64,000 bases of DNA from Manihot esculenta (lineage: Eukaryota > Streptophyta > Magnoliopsida > Malpighiales > Euphorbiaceae). Position numbers and translations under genes: made by a program. The notes below the pieces were generated by a model, which ran no database searches, was not told where the DNA came from, and was given only the letters and a program-made list of their open reading frames with translations. The stretch lies in contig NC_035174.2 of NCBI RefSeq assembly GCF_001659605.2, positions 27,601,027 through 27,665,026 on the forward strand, written 5' to 3'. This document shows, one piece after another, positions 22,276-34,500 of this stretch (its first letter is position 1; each line of letters opens with the position of its first letter).

Positions 22276-23115
22276 TGACGTGGAACCCTATGGCACAAGC
22301 CTCAAACCCACACACACAAGTAGATATAGAATCCAAAGATTTGATACACCCACCTCCTATGGCACCTCACACTTAGAGAAGCTGAAACACCAATGGTCGA
22401 AGGATTTAGATGAGAATTTGACAAACGCCATAACGAATAGTTGATAAATTAGCCAAGATTCTTGGTGCAATTGATGAAAGCAAATTGTCACTCTCACTCA
22501 AAGCAATACACACCAAAGGCATGAAAAGAATTTTGATAATTTTGATAAAAAACTGCCTCTTACAAGTATTTTTCTTATCTTTATATAGTAAGGAGAGAAA
22601 ATAAAACCCTAAGACACTCTTTTTTCGGGTTGGCCAAGCCACACACAAGACCCAAGCCCAATTACACACTAAAATAACACATCAAATACATAAATATTAA
22701 AACATAAGCCCAAAACATGGCCCAACACTCTAAAACTTAAAAGATAAAATATGACCAGAATACAAGCCCCAAACAAAGCTAAAATAAAACAAGTGTTTAA
22801 ATAATAAACATAGCAAGCCCATCATAATAAAGTTGAATATTCACAAAAACCTTTCTTGATCTTCACTTTAGACTTCCCCCTTTCTTGATCTTCACTTTAG
22901 ACTTCCCTTTGTGTAGTTTTAGCCCATAGGTTTGATTAGGCTCCCTAAGCCTATGATTGCAAGTGTTGCACCAAATCTGCCTCATATAAGTTGAAGCACG
23001 CCCCAAATATATATGGATCATATGAATATGATTTTTAACTCCTTTTAGATCCATTTGAATGATATAAGTTTGCTCCACACTATTGTTAGAAATTTATCTT
23101 ATTGGATCCGTATTA
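22276..23115. mobile_element. Unclassified insertion inside the TRIM 5' LTR
   Basis: About 840 bp interrupts the TRIM LTR between two copies of GCTAG (22271-22275 and 23116-23120; TAGCTAG if the flanking bases are counted). It has no coding capacity. It starts TGACGTGG, contains an exact direct repeat of about 29 bp (22851-22879 and 22880-22908) and ends near ATCCGTATTA. It may be a solo LTR of a copia-type element, but its ends do not clearly form TG...CA. Confidence 0.5.
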
Positions 23116-23216
23116 GCTAGCACGAAACTACTAAATAACTTTGGTTAACCATTTTGGGCTAAGTGGAAAGTGGGTCCAAAATTTATTTGAGTCCGTTTGG
23201 GCCGGGTTGTTTCAAA

Positions 23217-23229
23217 TGGTATCAGAGCC
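23217..23229 (+). other. Primer binding site of the TRIM-like element
   Basis: TGGTATCAGAGCC two bases after the 5' LTR end (23214), complementary to the 3' end of initiator methionine tRNA. Confidence 0.85.
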
Positions 23230-23880
23230 ACCTTGGGTCAGGAAAATTGTGCGGAGCTAGTGGACTTGCGAGGAAATGGCTACTCGTGTGAGACGAGGTG
23301 GAGCCACCTGAAGTACTAGCGAATCACAATATCCAAGGGTCCGGTCCTGATTTAGCAATTGTATTTAATTCAGTTACGACGAGAACGTTACAAATTTAAT
23401 GGGACCGAGTGTAACGGTCAACTGCCTGCTTGTAGGAAATCGTCCCACATCACCAATTACGGCAATTCCGAATTGTATATAATAGCTAGCACGAAATTAC
23501 TAAATAACTTGGGTTAACCATTTTGGATCAAGTGGAAAGTGAGTCCAAAAGTTATTTGGGTCAGTTTGAGCCGGGCTGTTTCACTTAGAGCCTGCTTGAA
23601 CCCATACAAACTCCTCTTAAGCTTGCACACCATGCATTCCTTACCAGGAATCTCATATTCCTGTGGTTGCTGCATGTAGATCTCTTCCTCTAGAACCCCA
23701 TGTAAAAATGTTGTTTTTACATCTATCTGCTTAAGGTGCAAGTCCTCTTGCTGCAACAATACTCAACAAAAATATGATTGTAGTTAGCTTCACAACATGA
23801 GAGAATATTTTAGTGTAATCAATACATTTTTTTTATGAATACCTTTTAACCACCAATCGAGCCTTCACAACAGGAGAGGT

Positions 23881-26800
23881 ATTCTTTTATGAGAAAAAGA
23901 GTAGAAGACCGGTCGTAATCCAAATGAATAGAGAGGATTCAAAGGATTTTCCAGTAACGAAACCAAATGATTTTGCACATATTAGATTGTTGACGTGGCC
24001 GGAATGGAACTGTGTTGTGATTGATTAAACCTGTAAGGAAAAAAAAGTGAAGCAGTGAGTGCCCATGGCAGCCACTCCGACATTCAAGTCAGTAAGTTGA
24101 AGAGAAGGGCCAGTATAATCTTTTAGAAATTAAAAGTATTGGTGTGAGAGAATAACATACTTTTGCCTTTGTGATCTTTCTCCTTTTCTGCTGTAAGAAA
24201 ATGGAAATATATATAACATTTCCTGATAATCCAGCAATGATTTGGCCAATTGTTTGATAAGGATATTACAAGGTTGGTAATCCCACGATTATAGGCGTAA
24301 CGAAAATATGCTGGACTGCACTTGATAACGATTACTTTGTACGGAGACTCGCCCTATCAAGGGGAGGACGAGTCTTAGTGATGATTTAGGTATAATGGTG
24401 TTCGGATTTTCTTTTCTTTAGGCTGTAACGCATCTTCCACTTACTATATTTTTATCACGTAATCCTTTTTTATGGCACTACTTGCTTTGAGCAAATCTCC
24501 GCATCACCAACAATTTAATTTTTAATAATTATTCTTATAGTTATATATTTAAAATCTTTTTTTAAGTTAGACCGCATCTTTTATTTATTATATTTTTATC
24601 ATATAACCTTATTTTATAGTATAATCCACTACTTACTTTGAGCAATTTTGAATATCGCCAATAATTTAATTTTTAATAAATATTTTTATAATTACATATT
24701 TAAAAGTATTTTAAAACATAATTTAATTTTTAATTTTACATAAAAATTAGTCTAATTTTTATTATTAACTTTTTTTATTATAATTTTTGAAATTATAATA
24801 ATTTATCCATTAAATTTTATAAAATATAACTATTAAACATTTTAAAATTTATAAAATATAATTATTTAATTTTTAAAAATTTAAAATATTAAAGTGTGTA
24901 GTTTACATACTGCCGAAAATATAATATAATATTTTTAGCAGATATGATTCGGTCAAAAAAGATCAGATTTTTAGCTGCACGAAGCTCAAGTTGATAATTG
25001 TCATCTCCAAAATATATTTAAAAAAAAAAAAACCCGAAAAGATGATCCCGCAGAATCTCTCCCTTCCATTATGGGTTTCTTCAATCGCCACGTGAAATTG
25101 ACGACAACTCGCCTAATATCTTGCTTAAATATTATTTTTAAATAATTAAGTTAAAAAAAGATTTTATAAATGAGGATTGATCCCTTTTTATGAACAAGAC
25201 AGATTTCAAATTCCAACGTCATAGAAGTAAATTAAAATTTTGAATAATAAAAAAATTTATTAATTTTTTTAAAATAAAATTAAAGATAAAATTATAAAAT
25301 TTGAGATATTTTATATTTATTTAAATGTATTAATTATTAAATTAAATTCGTTTTATTAATTAATATTTTAATTTTAAAAATTTTTAATATTTTAAAAAAT
25401 TTATTAATTAACTGTTTTATTAATTTTATTATTAAATATTTTATAATTTAATCTATATAATTTTAAAAATTTTATTAATTAACTTTTTAAATTTTTTGAA
25501 AAATTATTAATTAACTTTTTCTGTATAAAAATATTTTAAATTTTATTATGATTTTTAATGGTTAAAATTAATAAGTAAATTAATTAATAGAATTTTTAAA
25601 ATATTAAAAATATTTTAATATATTTTTTAAAATTAAATAATTAATAAATTTTTTATATTATAAAAATTAAATAATAATTTAAGAAAAACACTTAATCTTA
25701 CTGATTACAAGTAAAAAATTAAGCATCTTAGAAATAAAACAATAATATGTAAAAACTAATATTTCTTCCTATGGAAAGTTATTTTTCATGAAAAAACTCT
25801 CTGTGAGAGAGTTTTTCTCTATTTTTTGTTTTTTCTTTCTTGAGGCGAATGGGACTCGATTCGTGCTGGTTCGCGACTGCCTCGGCTCGGTCTTCCTCCA
25901 TTTTATCTCAAAATTCGTTTCTTGCTCTCTACCCTTACAGTGACACAGTTTCATATTTTAACAATCACCCGATATTCATTTAACATTTGATTTGAATACT
26001 TTTAAATAAGTCAGTTTTAAGAATCATTCAATATTCTGCGAACATGAATACGCTAATTAATCAAGATTATATAAATAAATAATAAAATCAACACGCAACA
26101 TTTCATTAGAAACCTCACAGTAGACACAAAAAATAAAAATTAAATAATAAAATTCATGAACATACTACTTATTTTATCCCAAAAGTAAAATAGTAATTAT
26201 AAATTATCATTGATGCAATCGTTACAATAATTTTTATCTCTCTTATAGATAGGAGACGATCTACAAGGAATGACAAAAAACTATTTGTTATACTCAACTC
26301 AACTTCGTACAAATTCTTTAAATCATATTTTCTTTATTTTAAAATAAAAAATAATAATTTTATAATAATTTAGTTTATTCAATTTTTTAAATAATTTTTA
26401 TTTAAAATAAAATAAAATAAAATAATTTTTTTAAATTAAAAATTTTTTAATTTAAAAAAAATAAATTCTTATAAAATAAATCACGTGAAAAAAAAGAATT
26501 TTCAAATCATAAATTTAATAATTAACATATAAAAATTGGAAATTTTATTTTCTAATTTACTTTTTCATAAGTCTTATATCCTTAACTTTTTCACATCATA
26601 GTGAAATATAAACCGAAGAAAATTCAAGAAAAAGAGTAAGAAGAAGATCCAATCTTCATTTCCAAGACACGCATAAAATAATTAGGTCATTATAAAGGAA
26701 ATCGAAAAACTATAATTTATCAATCGAATTTAGGCATCAAAATTATTTTCTCGTAATTTTTTATATTTAAAAATTTTAAAAATTATCAATAAATGGTATT

Positions 26801-29800
26801 TTTATAATTAAAAAAAATAAATTGTTTTTAAATAAAAATTTATTTTTAAATTTTAATAATTTTATTAATACTATTAAAAGTTATTAGGGTAAGTGAATCT
26901 AAAATAAATTTGAGAGATCTCAAATTTAACTCTCCAATCTTCGATCCAATTTCAAAATATATATATATATATTATTTATAATATAATTTATAAAATTTAA
27001 TATAACTCATAACTTAGTCAGTAATATACTAATGAGAAATAATTTAATCCCTAAAATTTTCAATTAAAAAAAATAAATATTTTGTTAAACTTTATTATTA
27101 GGTTATAATAATTTAATTTTTTTAATTTAATTTTTATAATAATTTAATCTTTTAATTTTAATAATTTATTTATTATAGTTTTAATAGTAATAATTTAATC
27201 AATTTAATTTGAATTTATTTTTTTAATTTATAATTAATTAAAATAAATGTGATAGAATAATTATTTTATTAACAAATAAAAACTCAAAACTAAATTTTAT
27301 AACATGAAAAATAAAAATAAAAATTTTATTTATTTGTGAAAAAAAACTTGTACTTAAAAAATATTTTTTTAGTAAAAAATAAAAATATTTTTAATAAAAT
27401 AATTTATTTTTTTATTGTTTAATTTTAATTTTAAAAAATAACATATATTAATAAATTCATATATATGAAAAATATTTTTTTAAAATAAAAAGTTATTGTT
27501 TTTTTTTAAATAGTTTAATTTTTTAATTAAAATAATATTTTTTATTAATTAAAATTTTTAAATATTAAAAAATTAAAAAATATTTTTTATAAAACAAATA
27601 AAATATAAATAATTATAAATTTTATTAAATTTCAAGGAGTATGCCGTAGATTTTTGCCCTTTTCAATCAAAAGTCTTGGTCTGTCAAGAGATAAGGGAAC
27701 AAAAAGTCATGGTTTACAATTTTTATTCAAAAGATTTTTTTGAAAAAAAAAAGAAGAAAAAAAGCAGAAATGCTATCCGTTGGACCCCAATAGCATTATT
27801 GTTTTGTTTTTTGTACATATTCAGACAATTTATTGATTAAAGTATAAAACATTGTAAAAATATATAAATTTATTATTAAATGATTTTATTATTTATAATT
27901 TAAATTAAATAATTTAGTAAAAATAAATAAATAAATGTTAATATATCATTATATATACATAATTTATTATATCATTAATTATAATGAGTTTTTAAATTTC
28001 TATAATCAAATGACCATAGTAAAATCTTTATGCATACAATATTTTTGTTGAATATATATATATACTTTAAAAAAATTACTATTTAATCTCTATAATATGA
28101 AAAAACACATTAATTGATCTTTTAATTTTAAAAAATATATTAAAATATTTTTAATATTTTAAAAAATATACTAATTAATCTTTTTATTAATTTTAATCAT
28201 TAAATATTATAAAAAAAAATTAAAATACTCTTAATATATAATAATTAATTAATAAATTTTTTAAAAATTTAAGAAATCAATTAATAATTTTTTAAACTCA
28301 TAAAAATTAAATAGTAAAATACTATCATAAATAAATTGAAATGGTAAAGCATATAGGGGTTGGAGATAGGCATGAAGCCAATGATTAAGAGATGGACCAT
28401 CTTAGCCAAAAACTTGCTTAACCACACATCATGCTACCCCCAAATATCTGCTCTTTCAAAGTCAAGCTGCCAATTTTGATTTTCCCGTATGGAATAGGGA
28501 AACATTTAATTCCCCATCCTGGTTTGAATACTTTGGTGTTTGAATTTTCTTTCACCAAATATATAATTTGATCTTCAATTTTATACAAAATATCAATAAT
28601 CAACTTATTCTTCTATTATTAATTTTAAATTTATAAAATATAAATATTTAATTCTTAAAAATTTAAAATACATATAATTTACATTCATAATTATATTTTT
28701 ATAAAAACTAAATATCAAAACGAATAAAATATTAACTGAATTTTTATATAAAATTAAAGGTCAAATTATATAATTTGACGTTTCTTTTTATTATTAAAAA
28801 AATTATGCTTTGTCCTTATATATTGTCAAGAGTTAGTTAGATTTTCATATTTTTATAATTAAAGATATTATACTTTAAATTTTTTTTTGGGTATACTTTA
28901 GTCACTAAATTACATTTTTTTTATTTAATTGAGTTTGATATGTGAACCTTATAAAACTAAATTCCTAAATAAAATTGATATAATAAATAATAATTAATTA
29001 AGTTTTACTTTCAAACTTTTGCCTTTCTTATCTGTTCGCGGTGTATAGTATTTTTTTGTCATGTTTTCTGTTAACGTTAATTTTGGTTTTTTATTTTGAA
29101 TAATTTGTTTTTAGTGTTGGCTGTAGTTTAAGGATTTTGTTTCTACTCAGATAATGGTCACTGTTGTTGATGTCGTCAATTCAAAACTGTGCCGTGACGT
29201 TGATAATTTTTATTCTCAATAGCTATAAGTAGCAGTAAATTTTATACTGTTAGATTGCCGGACTTACACTCTGAGTGAGACTGAACTTTAAAAAATGATA
29301 CAGGTTTAAACGCCGTTCTCAAGCAGACCAACTTAATGTTGCAGGCTCCAGTCCGGCAATATGAAACGGACCAGATCAGCCATACGCGCGGTTCACTAGA
29401 AAATAGCTTAATCCGAAAAGAGCAATCCAGTCATTTTGCAGTCCTACCAGTATGTTAGTACGCTGATATATCCGTTAATACTTGATTCGACTCGTCTAAA
29501 CTCATTTGCTAAACGAGTCAAATTTGAACTTCTTAATATTTGATTCATTTTAGAAACGAGTAAAACTCAAATTTGATTTGAGTTCGAAAAGATTTTAACG
29601 AACTAAATTTAAATTTAATTTTTTTTCATCCATAATTTTTTATTTATGTTTATTTTAAATATATTAAATTTTATTAAATATTAAAAGATGTTTTAAGAGA
29701 ATTTTTAAAAATAAAATAAAATAGAATTATAATAATTAATTTATATATTATTATAATTAAAAAATAAATAATAATTTTGAAATAATAAAAAAATAGGTAA

Positions 29801-31200
29801 AAATGATAAGACTGTGAGGAATATATGGTCAGTGGTGTGAGGAGGAGAAATTGAGCAAATGAATTGTTAATGGTCCAAAGACTTGTGTTGTCATTGTTAG
29901 TGCTGTGAGGAGAAATTGACCAAATGAATAGTTAATGGTCCATGCACTGAGAAACTATCCGGTGCTTTCGCTATGCACACAACTAATAAAATATAAAATA
30001 TAATAATATAAAATAAAATTGTTTGCTATTTTTTGGTAAAATTATAGGAAAAATCAAAATTTTCCCAATTCCTCATTTGCGAGGTTGTTTAACTTATTTT
30101 TAATTTTTATATAGCGGGGAGGGCTTGCATGTAGCCTCCTTTGATGATGGATCTATAAAAGTAATTGCTGGAATGGCTAGTTATTGGCGAGGAGCTACCT
30201 TCTCTCTTTTGATGTGCACCAAGCATCTTTCTCGGAGTTATTCTGATATTAGATCAAGTTCTTTGCTTGCAGGTTTTTCTTTTTTCCGTTAATGCAATGC
30301 TATAAAAAATGGAGTTGAGCACTGCTTTGCACCCGAACGCCTCTCCCCTCTCAAGCCTATCTGTATTGCAGTGTTGCATCAAGTGGAAGTTATTTTTTGA
30401 TGTGAGTTGTTACGATTGAATCTACCGATTGTTGTCTTGGGTGATTTGCACTGAGCTTATTTATTTAAAACTTAAACCTTGTATTTAAATATCCTTTTAA
30501 TGGATTTTCAATATTAAAAAAATATAAAAATATGATAAATAATAATTAAATAAGTTATATAATAATTAATATTTTAATATATTAATATTTTTTATCTTAT
30601 AAAAAAATTATTATAATTTTATATTATTTCATTTTATTAAGCAGTTATAACTAAAGGTGAATATTTGATCAATTTTATTTAAAATTAGAAATTAAATTAA
30701 ATTGATTTAAAAATAAAATAAAATAATTAATTTGAATCCATTTGAACTTTTTAATATTTATTTAATTTAATTTTTATTATTTCATGATTTAGTTAAATTA
30801 TTTTAATTATATTTTTTTAATAATAACTATTAAATAATATAAATAAAAAGAAACAACAAACGACATCGTCGGTTGCTTTATTATTCAATGCCATTTTGAT
30901 CATTCCTTTTTTTGCATAAAATCAACCTGAACTAATTAAATTAAAATCTCTAAAAATTCAAACCAAATTGAATCCATCCAAAAATAAAACTGAATTAAAA
31001 ATTTAAATTGAATTAATTTATAAGTTATTTTAATTTAAATCAAATATTATTAAATAACTAGAATAAATTATTGATTATAATCAGCGACAACTATCAACGA
31101 CTTATGAGTTGCACGCACCTAAACCAACATTCAATATTTGTTTTTCAAAAGTTGCCTATTAGTAGTCTGTATAATAGGCACTGAAAATATTATTCCAAAC
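23881..31200. other. AT-rich intergenic DNA, no supported gene
   Basis: Most of this 7.3 kb is A/T runs typical of plant intergenic DNA. Less AT-rich islands occur at about 23990-24420, 28340-28560, 29030-29480 and 30110-30460; none yields a family-like protein in any frame. About 24425-24720 is an imperfect duplication of a 135-bp unit, and 29815-29945 an imperfect duplication around GAGGAGAAATTGA. Short open frames at 25769-25954 and 28418-28603 show no domain and are not called. Confidence 0.6.
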
Positions 31201-31209
31201 GGCATTGAA

Positions 31210-31560
31210 AGGGAAAAACGCGGTAAAAAGGCGTACGCGAGGGTTTTGGCGCTCTCTCCCGCTCTCTCCAATCTCCACCAGAGTTTCAGGTATCTCTGTC
31301 GCCGACATCTCTGGTTTTCCAAAGTCACACTTCAGAACAGTTCTATTACAAGGTACAAACCCGAGAGAGATCGCTATGTTGTTATCTCATTTTTGCGTGA
31401 TTTGGATGCATTTTGTTATCTGATTGCTGTATCATCATCTCTATATTGATCCATAACACATATGCAGTTACATTCGAAATTTCAAAACTCTAATTCCACT
31501 TGCCAAGTGACTTGATTTGAAGACCCCAAATTTTACTAGATTTACTGGTTGTGGTTGCAG
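31210..31560 (+). promoter_or_regulatory. Probable 5' UTR exon and 5' UTR intron of the thymidylate kinase gene
   Basis: A pyrimidine-rich GC island (around 31230-31310) fits a plant transcription start region. A GT donor at 31353 (ACAAG before GTACAA) and an AG acceptor ending at 31560 would excise a 208-bp leader intron 18 bp before the first coding ATG. Inferred from sequence signals only. Confidence 0.45.
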
Positions 31561-31578
31561 GTTAAATGCACAAGTGAC

Positions 31579-34500
31579 ATGAAATGTGCATCCTCCTTTA
31601 CACTTTCTAAGGCTTTGTAAGTAATCATTTCTCTCTTTCAATTTCAGTTTCCATTCGTTAGTTTTTCTTTCATGGGTTTAAATTCAAATTATTTTGGTTA
31701 CAAACGAGAAAAGTTTACATTTTCCTTAACCAAAAGAAACTAAGAGAAGAAAAGAAATAGTTTTTCTGTTCTACTCAAGTGATTTTATCTGATAAATGAC
31801 CTGTTTCTTTGTTAAATTTTAGAAATTTTGGCAGTTTAGCAGCAAGGTCACTGAATTCCTACATCAGTTTCCCCTTGAAGTGTTCTATTAGGACAGTAAG
31901 AATGGAAAGCAATGATAATAATGGCATTGTAAAGGTTAATGATGGTGGTCCAAGAGGTGCATTCGTAGTTCTAGAAGGTTTGGATCGCAGTGGAAAGACT
32001 TCACAATCTAGCAAGTTACTCTCTTTCTTGGAGGGACTAGGGCATCCGACTGAGTTATGGCGTTTTCCTGATAGGACAACTAGCATTGGACAGATGATAT
32101 CTGCTTATCTCTCAAATCAATCTCAATTGGATGATCACACAATCCATCTTCTATACAGTGCAAATCGGTGGGAAAAGAGGTATTTTTTTATACCATGGGT
32201 TACAGTGGTATGAACAAGATGTCTGTGAACCCTTGATTTTGTATTGTTCTGTCTTCTACTATAATACAGTGGTAGCTGGCTTTCATCAGATGGTTGCTAA
32301 TTGTATTGGTAACCTAAGATGAAATCCTGTTTAGCTGTTCGTACTAATAGGCTAGGCATTTGCCTATCTGGGTCATTACCATTGTCATGTCAGCTTGAAT
32401 TCTGTTTTAGCTGGTTTGTAAACGAGACAAGTCTACCTCTCTGTTATGTCTTATGGAGAAATCTACTTCTGTCATAGAATATAGAGGAGTGTTAATTGTT
32501 TCTTACAATATTTTTCAAAGTAATTCATTAAATTCCAAGAGTGACTACTTGCTTATAAAGAATAACTATTATGGACACTTCTACTGTTTTCTGTCCATAT
32601 ATATGTGAAGTAGATGCTTTTGCATTGCCAAGTTTAGAAACATCTCCAAAGTTCTAAGCATGCCTTCTTTCTGCACTTTTATCATTGTACAAATTAGCTG
32701 TATGTGTTTTCTGAAGGTGGAGGATGTATCTTCCAAAGTTGGTATAGAATGCCATCATTTTGTAGTCGATAATCCTACTGCACTAGAACCAACTTGTTTT
32801 AATGATCTCCTGAGGAGCATATGCTCATTTGTGGAGTTGGGAGTATGAATAAATTATTCTTTCTGAGATTCTGCTTCAAATTTACAATGTACTGATTTCA
32901 AATTGAGGATCTCATTCCCTTAATGTTAAAATGGAAGTTTTAAAGTTCTGCTGCATGTGTCTCGTCTCTTCGAATCTAAAGTTTATAAACCATATAAAAA
33001 TTACATGGTGGAAATGTGGTGCCAGACCCAAAGCTAAGTGCATATTTCTATTGCTTGAAGTTCCTAATATCTTGTTGCATTGAGCTATCATTTATGGCTT
33101 CACAAGCCATGATATTCACTCTTGAATGGGTGTTTGACACAGGATATGAAAATGGACGGAAAATAATTTGTCTTTATATGTGCATATTGAGTGTATGTTA
33201 TAATTTAATGTAAAAAGATGCGCTGCACAAATGTGGGAGGTTGATAGTGTTACTAATTACAATATGCTCAAGTTGGGTTTAACTGAAGGCTTAAAAAACT
33301 ATATTCCTGTATGAGGTGAAACTATTTGACTTCATTGAAGTTTTCAAGCAAGTTGCGGTTTCCATGATGGATTATAACATCATTTTCTAAATATGTTGGA
33401 TTTTACCCAGGGTAAATTACACTTTAGCCCTTGAGTTTTAGTGTATTTAACGGATTGGTCCCTATATTTTTAAAATCGAACACTTAAATTACTCTATAAT
33501 TAATCTATCAAAATTGGAGGTTGTTTCATCCCTAATTCCATTAGTTAACCGGTCAAAGGAATAATAATACTTCAAATACCTAAAATATCCTCATGAATAC
33601 TTAAACTCTTGCTAATGTAAGTAAAACATTCTATATTGCATGAACTACATTTTAGTCCTTGAGTTTTAGCATAATTAATGGATCAATCCTTATATTTTTA
33701 AAACTGAATTCTCAAATCCATCTATATTCAATCTGTCTAAAATTATAGTTTTTCCATCCATTAAATACATTAGTTCAAAAATAGTGGGTGATCAAACTTC
33801 TAAAAGTACAATTGCTTCCAAAAATACTTTTGGTAAAAGTTTACAATAGGTTACTTGGTACCACTCAAGTATTGAAGTATTTTAATGAATGGAAATTGAA
33901 GTGTAAAAAGTGTTAAAAACTAGTTGAATTGAGATAAACTGGAAAAAAGTTAATGGGGATTCAAGAGTTCTTTCAAATGAAAAATAAAGAATCAAAATAT
34001 TTAAATTTTAATAAATGGGGGAAAATGGATGGAACCCTAATTTCTTAACATTTTTAATTTAAAAACGAGATAATAAAGATATTTCTATGCTTTTAATTAT
34101 GAGAAAAGGATGAAAGGATTGAAGTATGGATAAGCTAATTATAGGCAGATTAAGTATTCGATTTTAAAAAATAGGGTCCGATTTATTAATTATACTAAAA
34201 CTCAAGGACTAAAGTGTAGTTTATCCATTTAAAAAGGGTAATAAAGACATTATCACTCATTTTGAACGACAAAAATAGATAAAAAGACCTCTAATTTAGA
34301 CGGACCGATTATAGAAGGATTTAAGTGTTCAGTTTTAAAAATACAGGGATCCATTCATTAATTATACTAAAATTCAGAGAATAAAGTATAATTTACTCTT
34401 TTATCAAATTTGTTCCATACTTTTGATGCATTTGAATTTCTTGTGCTGTTGTGTTGGATAGTGGGAAACTTAAAAAAGAAAATTGATTATGCAGTTCATT

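Larger units (their letters stand above)
22195..23583 (+). mobile_element. TRIM-like mini LTR retroelement (target duplication CTTAG)
   Basis: A non-coding element with two short LTRs. The 3' LTR is 23410-23583 (174 bp, TGTAACGG...CTGTTTCA); the 5' LTR starts at 22195, is split by an 840-bp insertion (22276-23115) and resumes to 23214. Between them are a TGGTATCAGAGCC primer site (23217-23229) and only about 195 bp of internal DNA with no ORF. Perfect CTTAG duplications flank it (22190-22194 and 23584-23588). The size and lack of genes fit a terminal-repeat retrotransposon in miniature that depends on another element's enzymes. Each LTR has the GTCCCACATC word common near plant LTR starts. 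Confidence 0.85.
19656..23880 (-). mobile_element. Decayed Ty1/copia retrotransposon (3' half), nested insertions
   Basis: In minus sense the 3' LTR is at 19922-19656 (TGTTGAG...TTAACA, 267 bp), preceded by a purine tract (CAAGTAGGAGAAT), and pol pieces run from about 23880 down to 20027. The 5' half, including gag, protease and integrase, is missing. Two later insertions split it: a solo LTR (20864-21947) and a TRIM-like element (22195-23583), each with a perfect 5-bp target duplication. Confidence 0.85.
20027..23880 (-). pseudogene. copia pol remnant: RT and RNase H in three blocks
   Basis: Block 1 (23880-23584) is the middle of RT ([36 protein letters not shown]). Block 2 (22189-21948) carries the catalytic region LLLYVDNMLIAG, in which the second Asp of the YVDD motif is Asn. 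Block 3 (20863-20027) is the RT C-terminus and RNase H (TRPDIAHAV, SSIEAEYIA, TKHIQLRYHF, NPADMLTK) ending at a TAG/TAA-rich tail. The altered YVDD, frameshifts and insertions mean no active enzyme. Type of motif fits a Tork-like copia, but the lineage is not certain. Confidence 0.88.

Noticed and set aside
25769..25954. 61-codon minus-strand frame in AT-rich DNA; a similar one at 28418-28603
   Set aside because: Short, no domain, no start context or neighbours to support them.
33410..34398. Extra exons within thymidylate kinase intron 2 (open frames at 32660-32848 and 33016-33213)
   Set aside because: Exons 2 and 3 join in frame and complete the kinase fold without them; the frames show no kinase similarity.
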